From contig CM034129.1 in the NCBI GenBank assembly GCA_019914995.1, positions 6,337,725-6,401,724 on the forward strand: a DNA stretch of 64,000 bases, read 5' to 3'. Positions 51,401 to 61,040 of this stretch are shown here, piece by piece. Position numbers and translations under genes: made by a program. The notes beneath the pieces are model-generated. The model did no database searches. It was given only the letters and a program-made list of their open reading frames with translations, and was not told where the DNA came from. Within the stretch, counting starts at the first letter, position 1. Every line of letters begins with the position of its first letter. Origin of the DNA: Acanthochlamys bracteata. Its lineage: Eukaryota; Streptophyta; Magnoliopsida; Pandanales; Velloziaceae.

Positions 51401-52597
51401 AACAGTCGTAGACCTGATGGTACTTGCTCACACTCTGATTCTTCCAAAATCAAAGCTGCTATTGGGATTCTTCAGTCATTGGCTAGATGTCAAAATTTGT
51501 CATCAAGCTGTACATCAGGAATTACTGAATGTATTCAAAATGAAAGTGATTCCAATAGTAAAGATTCTCAACACGTTCCAAAATGCCAAGTCACGGAGAA
51601 AGCCCTTGTTTTCTCTCAGTGGACGAGAATGCTCGATTTGTTGGAAGTTCCATTGCGAAGTACATCTATACAGTACAGGAGGCTTGATGGGACAATGTCA
51701 GTTGCTGCTAGGGAGAAGGCTGTAAAAGACTTCAATACACTTCCTGAGGTTGCTCTTAAATGATTTTTGTTTTTGTTTTTACTTATGAGGAATTTTAACA
51801 TATTGTTACATGCTGCTGTACGGTTTTCTTATGTCCATAGGCTATTTCTATTTGTTATTGTAGGTTACTGTAATGATAATGTCTTTGAAAGCTGCCAGCC
51901 TTGGGCTAAACATGGTAGCTGCTTGCCATGTTCTTCTGTTGGATCTGTGGTGGAATCCTACAACAGAAGATCAGGCTATTGATAGAGCACATCGAATTGG
52001 ACAGACACGGCCTGTTAATGTCTTTCGCCTGACGGTTAGAGACACAGTTGAGGATCGTATTTTAGCTCTTCAGGTACCTTACTCTCCTTCCATCAAATTA
52101 ATCACAATTACTGGTCTATTTGAAGAAAGTCTTTTTCAAATGTTTGATGAATCTGAAGAGTTCGAAAAGAATGTCCTTTCTGTTTATTGAATTTATTATA
52201 GGACATGTAGTCTTTAATTTACTGGCATTGTCATAGGTCAAATTAGTTCCACTATGCAATTCTTCTGACAGAAAGTCCAAGGAATGGATCATTTCTATAT
52301 CTGAACTTCTAATGAATAATGTAGACAAAATTTTGGGTAAAATGTCGGTATTATTTTGTCGTAAATTGGTATTTTAAGGAAAAGCGGATTACTTCTGTTG
52401 TTTATAATTGTAGTGTCAATGTGACCTCCGAATGAGGTACGACTTTATTGTTCTAGGCCCCCATTCTCATAAGTATTGATTTGGTCCAACAGGAAAAAAA
52501 GCGACGGTTAGTTGCTTCAGCTTTTGGAGAAGATGAATCAGGAGGGCGCCAGACCCGACTAACGGAGGAAGATTTGCAGTATCTGTTTATGGTCTAA
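39488..52597 (+). CDS. CHR28: SNF2 ATPase with embedded RING finger (helicase-like transcription factor, CHR28/FRG type)
   Basis: Eleven exons: 39488-39664, 40490-40568, 40717-41927, 42884-42955, 43046-43123, 43207-44101, 44642-44772, 48030-48251, 51191-51748, 51864-52073 and 52493-52597; all junctions are GT-AG and in frame, giving 1245 residues. N-terminal motif [20 protein letters not shown]. An acidic run followed by VCILDDI (about 424-436) resembles a SUMO-interacting motif. ATPase motif I DDQGLGKT (537-544) is split by an intron; motif II is DEAQ (748-751); motif III is SGTPIQN (776-782). The C3HC4 RING (Cys951 to Cys991) sits between the two RecA-like lobes. The second lobe has ALVFSQW, YRRLDGT and [13 protein letters not shown] (1178-1191). 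The protein ends EDLQYLFMV. Arabidopsis CHR27/CHR28 (FRG1/FRG2) share this layout and act in chromatin silencing with RNA-directed DNA methylation. Nuclear location expected. The symbol follows closest recollected family; CHR27 is equally possible. Confidence 0.95.
46086..46291. mobile_element. foldback MITE with 33-bp inverted ends in the seventh SNF2 intron
   Basis: The left arm GACCTCTAAATTCAATCTCT is matched by the right arm, which in reverse complement reads GACCTCCAAATCCAATCTCC; similarity continues for about 33 bp. An (AT)n run (about 46214-46236) occupies the middle. No convincing target duplication. Confidence 0.65.
46427..47618. mobile_element. Harbinger-like non-autonomous element in the seventh SNF2 intron
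   Basis: 1192 bp flanked by TTA on both sides (46424-46426, 47619-47621). The left end GGCCCTCTTTGAATAG resembles the reverse complement of the right end, GGCTCATTCAGATA. A second inverted match lies further in (CATGCTTGTATAGAAAC against CATGCATGTTTAGATAA). TWA duplication plus GGC-type termini fit PIF/Harbinger. The interior 46900-47470 is distinctly less AT-rich and holds the ORF at 46912-47226. No transposase domain recognised. Confidence 0.6.
46912..47226 (+). CDS. unidentified 104-codon ORF inside the Harbinger-like element
   Basis: Starts at ATG 46912 and ends TGA at 47224-47226. It has a charged Lys/Glu-rich N-terminal half ([20 protein letters not shown]) and a hydrophobic middle ([20 protein letters not shown]). 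I do not recognise a family. It may be cargo or a captured host fragment, or a chance ORF in the less AT-rich core. It lies within an intron of the SNF2 gene on the same strand. Confidence 0.3.
   Translation: MHDMHDPLLKSRSMSEMMRKEFTKTNKREVEKIEGSLELVTKCYVEAMGLVGLFCDVFFVLKHQLAWVASECLLYLMAETVTDFEEGCSRKHWSHQQIIASASY
48252..51190 (+). other. 2.94-kb intron splitting the RING-finger coding sequence
   Basis: The intron separates the second zinc-binding Cys of the RING (Cys954) from the rest. At 49660-49700 it has CATCATCCCATTAGGTGGGA followed by a GG-TACTTGAATCC-like string, resembling a common dicot interspersed repeat (ACTAGGTGGGGTCGGCTA type) in decayed form. No hidden exon found. Confidence 0.4.
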
Positions 52598-54327
52598 CCA
52601 TTCTATTGCCGCAATTTTGACCATTGGCAAATAGGCTTTAACACCTGACAGTTTTCTCGAGCCAGTTGTAGTTCTCAGCTTCAATTTTGATCTGTCTGAC
52701 AGTATACATGAAAGACATACTCTACTTTGCGGACTTCACTGGAGATTTACCTGGTTTGTGTGCAAAACAAAAATTCCAGATCATTGCAGTCGATATGGAT
52801 AGCAAGACATTTGTTCATGTGAATAGTCCATACAAAATCATGCACAGATTCTTTGTAGGTTTTATATTAAGATGTGTGCATAGTTACCATAGTTTGATTA
52901 TTTTATCATTTGATTAGATTGGTTCATTCTCTTACTTAAGAGGGGGCATAGGGTAAAGGTTGTATAAAATGAACTCTAGTTGTATATCTTTTAGTGTTAT
53001 TGTTATCGTTTCTTAGTTGTTATTGTCCTTTGCTTGTGATCCTTTGATGCCCCTACTGGGTACAGTGTATGCTTTTCTCTTTGTTTGTGAGAGCACTATG
53101 TACCCTTTTAGTTTGCTTTGGTTTGTCTATGTCTAATTGTTGTGCTGGTGCATCTTTTATGGTGTTCTCTGGAGGTGTTTTGGCGTAATAACAGATCGTC
53201 TCCTGTGTCTTGACAAAATATAATTTAGGTTAAGAACTCTGTTACAAGGTGCAAAATTTTGGATTTGGTATGTAAAGCATCCTTCTGATTGGATGGAAGC
53301 CGAAGGCGCTACATAAATGGTGTATTTCCAATGAGCACAACTAAGTATTGGTAGAGCGACTGTATATGTTTTATAGCCTACTGGGTTCAGTTACATGCCA
53401 GTCAAGGATGCTCAGCAGTGTAGGCCGCATCGTGGGTTGCTCCAATGTCCAGTCATTTATAGTTAAGTTTTAAATTTAGAATTTTTATTTAAAACCTGCT
53501 GTTTATATATTTTTATCTGAAAAATGGCGGTTGAGTTTTTAAAAAATTATTTTTTGTGGATTGTTCTTTTAATGTTTAAAATTTGTTCGGAAAAAAAAAC
53601 TGAAGTTTAGATAATTTATGCTTATAAATAAATGAGATAGATAATCACTGAAATATTTTTAGATATATGATAAATAATGTATTATTAAAATTTTGAATCT
53701 ATTTTTATTTATTGTCTAATTTTTAAAATTTGATTTTTATAACACATTGTTATAATACCTTTTATTTTAATATTAATATGTATTAACTTATTAAATGTTA
53801 TTATTATTATTAATTTTGTAATAAGTAATATTTTAAGTTACTTTTAAATATTGTACCATTATCTATATATAAAATATATAATTAATAAATAAATTGGGAA
53901 AATGAATAAATAATATAGTAATATATTAGTAATTTTAAGTAAACTTTTAATACAGTAATATTTAAGCAAATTGATTCTTGCATTATCATTAGATGAAATA
54001 AACTCAAATAATCACCCATAACAACAATCACACAAGAATAAACATAATTTTGGTAGAAAAATATTTCAAAACTCCAATATTTTGCTAGCTTTTTTGCTTG
54101 TAAATTTTGCAACAGATGAAAGAAAATAAAGCAATACAAGACTATTTTAATATCTTAATCACGCATAGAGACATAGCAAATGGAGACATAGTATGATAAC
54201 ACTTGCTGGAAAAGCATACATTGCATCTGAGTTGAGTATCCAATATTTACATTGAACATTGCTCCATGAAGCAAGATTGTTGTATGTACAAGAGAATTGT
54301 CTTGTCTCGTCATACTATCATACTTGC
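52598..54327. other. 3' flank of the SNF2 gene and AT-rich intergenic DNA
   Basis: 52598 to about 53000 is probably 3' UTR. 53480-53900 is AT-rich with no gene. Short ORFs here (52687-52917, 53882-54139) look random. Confidence 0.5.
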
Positions 54328-54385
54328 ATAGCTTCGTAGATGTTAAAAGAAGTTGTATAGCTTCCTAGATGTTAAAAGAAGTTGT
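54328..54385 (+). repeat. 29-bp tandem duplication
   Basis: Two copies, 54328-54356 and 54357-54385, of ATAGCTTC(G/C)TAGATGTTAA plus AAGAAGTTGT, differing at one base. They lie just 3' (on the minus strand) of the ATG8-like relict exon, in what would be its 3' UTR. Confidence 0.8.
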
Positions 54386-54410
54386 CATGACATCCTTTAC
54401 AACATTAGTT

Positions 54411-54516
54411 CACTTCAATTCAACAACGAGAAGGAAGTCATACTTGCTGCTGTAACGCATGTACAGGAAACCATCTTCTTCCTTATAAGGCTCCTACAGG
54501 AAATCCATAACACCAG
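54411..54516 (-). pseudogene. relict last exon of an ATG8-like autophagy gene
   Basis: On the minus strand an intact acceptor (pyrimidines then CAG at 54517-54519) is followed by a frame that reads V-M-D, then a stop TAG at 54494-54496 where the family has Tyr. After the stop come EPYKEEDGFLYMRYSS and K-Y-D-F. The block matches the C-terminus of plant ATG8 proteins of the h/i kind (SYKDEDGFLYMCYSSEKTFG). Besides the stop, Leu stands where the Gly needed for lipid conjugation should be, and the frame runs on for eight codons from that Leu before TGA. ATG8 is the ubiquitin-like protein attached to phosphatidylethanolamine on autophagosome membranes. I found no upstream ATG8 exons up to 56000, so this is an orphan fragment. 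Confidence 0.7.
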
Positions 54517-54519
54517 CTG

Positions 54520-55548
54520 CATGGGTGAAAAGAAAACAATTCAATTCCCATTGATTCAATTTATCTAAAATCATACATATGGAGAATCAAATCTCAAGTA
54601 TGTGTTTCCAAATTTGATTTTAAAAAGTTTTTTCTTTTATGAAAAGGCACCACACTATGCATGGAGAATATTTTCTAAACACACAATTTATCTGAACCAT
54701 ATGTTCACAATCAATACAAATGGAGCAAAGGATAGGCTGATGCAACAAGATCCTAAAAATTGGAGGAAGCCACTCCAAGTGAGAATTGGAACTCAATTAA
54801 AGCTGTTGAAACTACAGACAGCTGACTGAATTTTTTTTTTACTTTTTTCTAATTTCCTCCATGAGAGTCATTTTTCCCTAATGTATAAACCTTTTGCAAT
54901 TGCAATGGCATCTACTTTTCACAAATGAAGCTGAATGATTCAGAAGCACAACAACATAGGCTCCTAACATAGGCTCCAATCTAAACATTCCAATTCAAGC
55001 AGCATCTTCCTGAAATTTTTGTCTGATGAACTGATGCAACATTCCAATCACTTTCCAAATGGCTTAGGCTTTTTAATATAATCCACCACATTCCAATCAT
55101 GAAGGCTTTCAATCTAATCTACAACACAGGAAGATGTACAGAAATACATATTCTAACTTTTTGTTATACATAGCCACTGCATTATAAAAAAATTAACTGA
55201 GCATTCACAGCTAAGGTTTTACATAAATTAACTGACCATTCACAGGGTCAGATGCTATACATATTGTGGTCAAATGTTTACTCCAATATCCTATCTCTTT
55301 TACAGGAAGAATTCCTAACAAAGAAGATGCATTGTTATTATGACAAAGAATTCCTGCATTCTATTTTAACCTCGTCTCACCTTGGAGAAATATCAACTGC
55401 ATCAAAGAGAAAGATATAAATTGAACAAAACTGAAACTTATACAAGTTAGGGATACCATCTCTTATCAAACTAAATTTCAAACAGAAAACAACTAATTGA
55501 ATAAAGCCGAGCATATTGTGAGAGACGAATGTTGTCGCAAGAGAGCCA
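54520..55548. other. intergenic DNA upstream of the ATG8 relict, no gene seen
   Basis: Searched on the minus strand for further ATG8 exons without success. Similar phrases recur within it (TAAATTAACTGA(C/G)CATTCACAG near 55190 and 55223). Confidence 0.4.
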
Positions 55549-55635
55549 GAGAGCCGAATCTACTGATGTTGTTGCTGGAGAGCCGAATCTTCTGATGTAG
55601 TCGCCGGATAGTCGAATCTTCTGATCTGAATCGCC
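55549..55635 (+). repeat. 29-bp tandem repeat, three copies
   Basis: Units at 55549-55577, 55578-55606 and 55607-55635 share GA(G/T)AG(C/T)CGAATCT and (T/A)CTGAT. The third unit is the most diverged. On the minus strand the frame stays open across them, but no family is recognisable. Confidence 0.7.
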
Positions 55636-56019
55636 GCAGCATAGTGGGAGAGGCGGCAACGGGAGATGTGGGGAATCTCTATTGAGGTATTGCTTAGCCG
55701 ACACCATTTCTCTTGGCCTTGGTTAGATGCCATATCTCTTCAAACAAAGGCCTCGATGTCACTGCGAACATCTCCGACGAAACCAATGGGGGTGATTGAA
55801 TCGGAGCTAGGGCTCCGACGATCTATACAATATGAAGAAAAGCTAGAGAGGGAAACTAGAGAAAGATGGGACAAAAAAATTTGAAGAACTCTAATAGCTA
55901 TGCTGTGGAGGGCGTCTTTACTCTTGGATGAGAATCGGCGGGGGAAATTAGTTGAGAGGGAGGGGCAGCGGAGAGAAGACTAGCGAGAGAGTTGGTGCTT
56001 TTGGTGGTGATTTTGAAGT

Positions 56020-56215
56020 TAAGAGTCTTTTTAAAATAAAAGATATTTTATTTTATTTTAAGAAATAAATTTTATTTTTATTATTTAAAAAAAATAAATA
56101 ATAAAAAAATTTTATAATATAAAATTTTTTTATAATTTATAAATTTTAAAAAATATTATAAAAAATTTATTAAAAAATATGAAATAAAATGAAATTGTTA
56201 ATTTAGATTGAAACG
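56020..56215. repeat. degenerate A/T-only MITE
   Basis: Core string TATAAAAAATTTATTAAAAA then ATATGAAATAAAAT, closely parallel to the ends of the elements at 14738-14941 and 38041-38280. Candidate ends AAGAGTCTTTTT and AACGCTCTT are weakly inverted. Confidence 0.45.
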
Positions 56216-57031
56216 CTCTTCCAGACGGTAAGCGAAAAATAAAAAGAGTGGAGCGAATAAAAGGTAGAATGGTATAAAATTTGTAATTATTTTAACTTAC
56301 TATGAGTAAAGATGTTTTTTTTTCACAGCTGTTTTTAAAAAAAACATCGTTTTGATGTTTTTTGTTTTAGCAAAGCAACGGGCTTATTTTGGCAAAAAGT
56401 AACAATTGCCAAACAATATTTTTACTATTGGCTGCTTTTTTAGTTTTAGGGTAAAAGCAGCAAAATTGCATCCCCAAACATGACCTCCTTTGGAATGTGT
56501 CGTTCTTAATATCCACAACTCAAGTAGGTTGATCAAACTGGCCTTAAGAGATACCACATAGCATAATCAGGAGATGCAGAATTCATCTCACTGCAGCAAG
56601 CTGAAAGGACTTCTACACTAGCTTCACTGTGAATTTCCGAGTAGTGAACATAGCATCCTGCTGCCGTGCCTGAGCCCTTGTCAGCATAGCTAGTGAAAGT
56701 CCATCAACTCACAATAGGTAGAGTCCAGAATGCAGGACCCTTTCTCGACCACCTGCTGGGGCTCCTCAGTGCTATTGTCAATGTTGTTGGTCAGTATCAG
56801 TTTGTGCCTACAGATGAACTCAGCTGAGGAGTTCCCTTGTAGAAGCTGGAGTTCTCTACCATATCGTCAAGGCTGTATTCTAGAGTCTTGTGATCCAATA
56901 CTATTTATAATCAGTACTAGTTTTGGTACTACACTTCTAAAAATTTAGCGAGAGAAGTTACTGCCATGCTAAGGACATAATATTATAGATTAACTGATGC
57001 TTCCTTCACTAAAGTCCACAAACAAATTTAA
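56216..57031. other. unassigned intergenic DNA
   Basis: A foldback-like AT stretch near 56300-56490 is followed by less AT-rich sequence at 56490-56930 that could be a gene or transposon relict. No reading frame with recognisable family on either strand. Confidence 0.35.
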
Positions 57032-57367
57032 TTCAAGTTGGCGGTTGAAACTAATCAAAAGCTTAACAGAAAAACTAGAAAAGAAACAATATAATTTTCC
57101 TCCTCCAAATACCTAATACAAGCTCTAATTTATACCTAGTGACTTTCCTGCTAAAGCCACTAGTATTTTTCTTTTACTACAATTTTTGAACTAAAACATC
57201 GAATAACTTAGGAAACTAAAATAACTGGAATCCATATTGGATTCACATGCAATTTATGCTTAATTGTGCCTACCTAAGACTTGCAACCGGAGCAAGTCAA
57301 GCAGCTCTTTGCTGCCCTCCTAATGCGATGAGGGTGATCTTTATGCATCTCTCCATTGGGCGTATCA
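57032..57367 (-). repeat. 3' LTR of the Ty3/gypsy element
   Basis: On the minus strand it begins TGATACGCCCAATGGAGAG, directly after the polypurine tract, and ends GCCAACTTGAA. It aligns along its length with the 5' LTR at 62514-63904 once that copy's two insertions are removed; two short deletions (about 45 and 18 bp) distinguish the 5' copy. It is uninterrupted. Confidence 0.85.
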
Positions 57368-57381
57368 TTCCCCTCCCCTTG
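57368..57381 (-). promoter_or_regulatory. polypurine tract
   Basis: Minus strand reads CAAGGGGAGGGGAA immediately before the TGATAC start of the 3' LTR, the position of the plus-strand DNA primer in LTR elements. Confidence 0.85.
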
Positions 57382-57459
57382 AAAACCAACATTGTCCTCA
57401 ATGCCAAGGAGTGAAGGTGTTGTTGGCATGTTAGAAAATCGATAGGTATTCGGCTGGCA

Positions 57460-59200
57460 TCTTTAAGTTGGGAAACATGGAAGACTAGGTAAATTTTAGC
57501 TCTCCAGGAAGAGCAAGTCGATATGCGGATGGTTTAACTGGTGCAATGATAGTGAAATGATCCAAAATATCGATGACTTAGCTTGCGATTTCGTCTTCCG
57601 CAACAGATGATTGTAAATGGGGTAGTAACTTCAGAAAAACCCTATCTTTGAGAGCATAATGCTTATCTTTCTGATGCCCATTTGCTTACTGCTTCATTCA
57701 ATTTTGAGCACGATGCAAATGGAAGCGAAGATCTCGTAGAATAGTGTTGCGTTCACGAAGCTGCATTCCTAAGTCATCTGATTGGAGAGGGTTGCAAACG
57801 AGACCAATGGGGGCAGAGGATGTCTGTATACTGTTTCCGGCGAGATGACAATGGTGGTTTTGCAAATTTTAGCAAGATAGCAGCTACAACAAAATCCGAA
57901 GAGATGGAGACCGAATTAAAACTGGTAGCGTCGAATGGAAGTAAATCCGGTGAGATGGAGCTGAATCTAACCTGCAGAGCAGCGATCACCGGTAAGAGAA
58001 GACCTCCGGCGAAAACCTAAATTTTTAGAGTTGGAAAAAACTGACTGGGTAGCTAGTTCGAGTCGGGTTAATTTAGACACATTAGCGATTGATATTCAGA
58101 TACCGAAAACTGAACTAGTTTTTAATTGGTAACATATATCCACTACCGACTGAGCCAATTTACAGTTGGTAACATATATCTACTACTGACTAAGCCAGTT
58201 TACAGTTGATAATATATATATATATATTACCAACTAAATGATTAGTTAGTCGCTAATTTACTTATGTTACCGACTGATTTATGAAACCGTCAGTAAACGT
58301 ATTAAAAATATCGATGGTTTCCTAGTCACTCGATATTTGACGAATTTACCTACTAAAAATTTTCGGTTGATAAAATTCAGTCAGTAATGTTTATTATTAT
58401 AGTAGTGTAAAATAGATCATTTGAGTGTAGAATAAACATTATTATTATATAAATATTCAGCCAAAGTAACCACTAAACCTATTTGCGCGTGTAGTCGCTG
58501 ACAATATAATACAAATAAATTTCGAGTCCCCTATTCACTACTTTAGTCTGGCCGTCGGTTTGCGGATAGTAAACCGAGCTCATATGGAGCGATGTACCCT
58601 ATGCTTGGTGCAACTCTTGCCAAAAAATGCTAAGAAAAATGGGATCTAGATCGGAACAATAGCTGTTGTGGTCCCGTCCAAGCGCACAACTTCCTGAATA
58701 AATGCTTAACCCACGGTGCTGACTGTGTATGAGTGACACTAGGCCATAAAGTGCGCGTATTTGGAAGATTGTCAACAACTACCACAATAACATCTTTACC
58801 TTTAGAGCTTGGTAGGCCTTCGATAAAATCCAAGGAGATGTCCGATGATATCTTGTTTGAGATTGGTAAGGGCTAAAGAAGGCTGGCTGGACACAAGCAT
58901 TCAGCCTTGGCTTGGGCACACGTAGCATAAGCCCCAACATAACGTTGAACGTCCTCTGTCAAGCCTGGCCAATGGAATTGTTGGGAGATCCTTTTATATA
59001 TGCGAAACTACCCACCATGACCTCCCTGCGTAGAGTTGTGTGCATCATAGAGCAGCTGGTTGCGAAGTGAGATGCTATTTGGTACCCAGACTTTGCCGTT
59101 ATGAATAAAAAAACCCATTTACCACAGAAAAATCTGATCGCGCACCTTGTCGGACGGCCTGGAGGATGATAATAGAGTCCGGGATCTCTTGCAAAGCCTT
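57460..59200 (-). pseudogene. integrase remnant of the Ty3/gypsy element, interrupted
   Basis: Minus-strand fragments in order: zinc-binding region with HNSTQGGHGG (about 59000-59070), MDFIEGLPSSKGKDVIVVVV at 58770-58833, FWQEL and YYPQTDGQTKVVN near 58550-58600 and W..LAEYLYNNN-like sequence near 58440-58500. An insertion follows (to 58407), and the domain resumes at about 57780 with RERNTILRDL, FLKLLPHLQ and FHVSQLKDA near 57465. The residue after DGQT is Lys where the catalytic Glu of the DDE triad belongs. Confidence 0.85.
58124..58407 (-). mobile_element. CACTA-like terminus with 40-bp subterminal repeats, inserted in the integrase
   Basis: On the minus strand the boundary reads CACTACTATAATAATAAAC at 58407, a CACTA-type end. 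Inside are direct 40-bp repeats (58124-58163, 58164-58203, then partial) built on TTGGTAACATATATC and CCGACTGAGCC. Integrase homology stops at this point and resumes near 57780, so the insertion may span roughly 57800-58407. The second terminus was not found. Confidence 0.5.
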
Positions 59201-59212
59201 GCGAAGATCATC

Positions 59213-59640
59213 CTAGAACGAGGACTGTAAGGTGGTTAAAGCACTCAATGACGCCTCCGGTCGTAGCGACAATACATCGACCACAATATTTTGTGAACCC
59301 GATCTGTATTCGATTTTGTAATCGTACCCCATTAACATTATGAGCCACTTGAGTTGGTCCTGTATAGATACGCGTTGCTCTAGAAGATACTTCAAACTAA
59401 GGTGATCCATCTTAATGATAAAACGTTGGTTGAACAAGCAAGGACGCCATCGTTGGACTGTCAGAACCAAGACCATCAATTCCTTCTCGTAAATGGATTT
59501 TGCTACAGTAGCAGAGGACATGGCTTTTGCTGAAGTACGCAATGGGGCGGTTGCCTTTAGAGAGGACAACATCGATACCCTTATTATGAGCATCAGTCTC
59601 GACTGAGAATAGGGGTACTTGTTATGGCTAGCTTCAATTA
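59213..59640 (-). pseudogene. RNase H remnant of the Ty3/gypsy element
   Basis: Minus-strand frame carries YEKELMVLVLTVQRWRPCLF, IIKMDHLSLKYLLEQR and YDYKIEYRSGSQNIVVDVLS, the standard gypsy RNase H order. The start of the domain is frameshifted. Confidence 0.9.
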
Positions 59641-59649
59641 TTCGAAACC

Positions 59650-60440
59650 TGTATTTGCCTCAGGTGTTCAGGCAAGAGAATCCTTCTTAAATAGCATAGT
59701 CAAAGGGGCTGCAATCACATCATACCCTTTTACAAACTGACGATAATATCTGGTGAGCCCTAAGAAGCCCCGTTGAGCTAATGCTGAAGAAGGGGTAAGC
59801 CACTCAAGCATAGCTCTGATTATTCTTGGATCGGCGGCAATGCTATCAATAAATACGGCGTGTCCCAAGTACTATAGCTGAGTGTATCCAAACCTGCATT
59901 TGGAAAAAAATGGCGTAACCCGTTCGAGATGCAGTACAGTAAAAACGATGGTCAAGTGTTCCGGATGTTCCTGCAAGATTTACTATAGACAAGAATGTCA
60001 TCAAAGAAAATAAGGACAAATTACGAAGGTAAGGATTAAAAACCTCGTTTAATACAAATTAGAATACTGCTTGGGCATTGGTAAGTTCAAATGGCATTAC
60101 GAGAAAATTCGTAATGAACGTCGTGTTTTCTTTAGGTCGTCTTGTGAACGTCTTCCTCCCTCACTCTTATTTGATGGTAGCCAGACTTGAGGTCAAGCTT
60201 GGAAAAGAATTTAGTGCAATACAATTCATCTAAGAGCTTGTCAATGACCGGTATGAAAAACTTAACTATCACTGTAATGTCATTGAGCACCATGTAGTCA
60301 ACGTAAAACCTCCACGAACCATCTTTCTTCTTAACAAGAAAACCTGGTAATGAAAAAGGCCGAAGAACTAGGGCGGATGATTCTTTGGGAGAGCATATCC
60401 GCCATCATGCGTTCTAGCTCCGTCTTTTGAGCATGCATGT
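59650..60440 (-). pseudogene. reverse transcriptase remnant of the Ty3/gypsy element
   Basis: Minus-strand fragments in order: [10 protein letters not shown] near 60365-60390, [14 protein letters not shown] near 60290-60330, [21 protein letters not shown] sequence, the catalytic FFDDILVYSKS near 59975-60010 and GFLGLTRYYRQFVKGYDVIA near 59715-59775. Catalytic Asp pair is still present, but several stops and frameshifts separate the parts. Confidence 0.9.
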
Positions 60441-60689
60441 ATCAATACGGTATTACATTAGCTGGTACGGACCTAAATAGTAAGGAAATCCCATGATCGT
60501 GGGACCGTTTTAGAGGTAGCTCAGGTATTGGGTTGAAGACCACTAAGTACCGATCAATAAGGTTTGCAGATGCGGGAGGGAGTGTAGTAGCAACTGAGGC
60601 AACGTTCTCAGGAGGGTGCCTCGATTGCTATAAGTTGTAGTGAGCAAAGAAACGATCTTGGCACAAGCTGATCAGCTAAGAAACACCTC

Positions 60690-61040
60690 CCTCTCGTATG
60701 CCCTGCAAAACAAAATCACACCCTTTGATGGAGAACCTCATATCCGATCGCTTCCAGTTATAAACAACATCACCAAGGCTTTCTAGCCATTGAATACCGA
60801 ACACAATTCCATTCCATCTAAAGAGAAGAGGTAGGCATCCACAACTAAATTGACTCATTGCACATTTAAAGGGGTGTGTTTATATTACCTCGATGGAGTG
60901 CAGACGTTCATCGACTAATTCCATCTTTAGCGCTTTCACCGCGGTAGACGCTAACTTTAGTTGGTCGGCGAGTCACTCGTCAATGAAATTATGGGTGCTA
61001 CTTGAGTCAATCAAAATGCTCACTTCTTGTTTCTTAATTT
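60690..61040 (-). pseudogene. aspartic protease remnant of the Ty3/gypsy element
   Basis: Minus strand reads VSILIDSSSTHNFIDE near 60984-61031, the protease active-site loop with Ser in place of the Gly of the D-S-G triad, followed by a stop. The downstream flap/core part FGIQWLESLGDVVYNWKR lies near 60745-60800. Confidence 0.85.

Noticed and set aside
53882..54139. Minus-strand 85-codon Tyr/Phe-rich ORF
   Set aside because: Low-complexity translation of AT-rich DNA.
57368..57480. Chromodomain at the end of the gypsy integrase
   Set aside because: Only about 100 bp separates the FHVSQLKDA motif from the polypurine tract, too little for a chromodomain.
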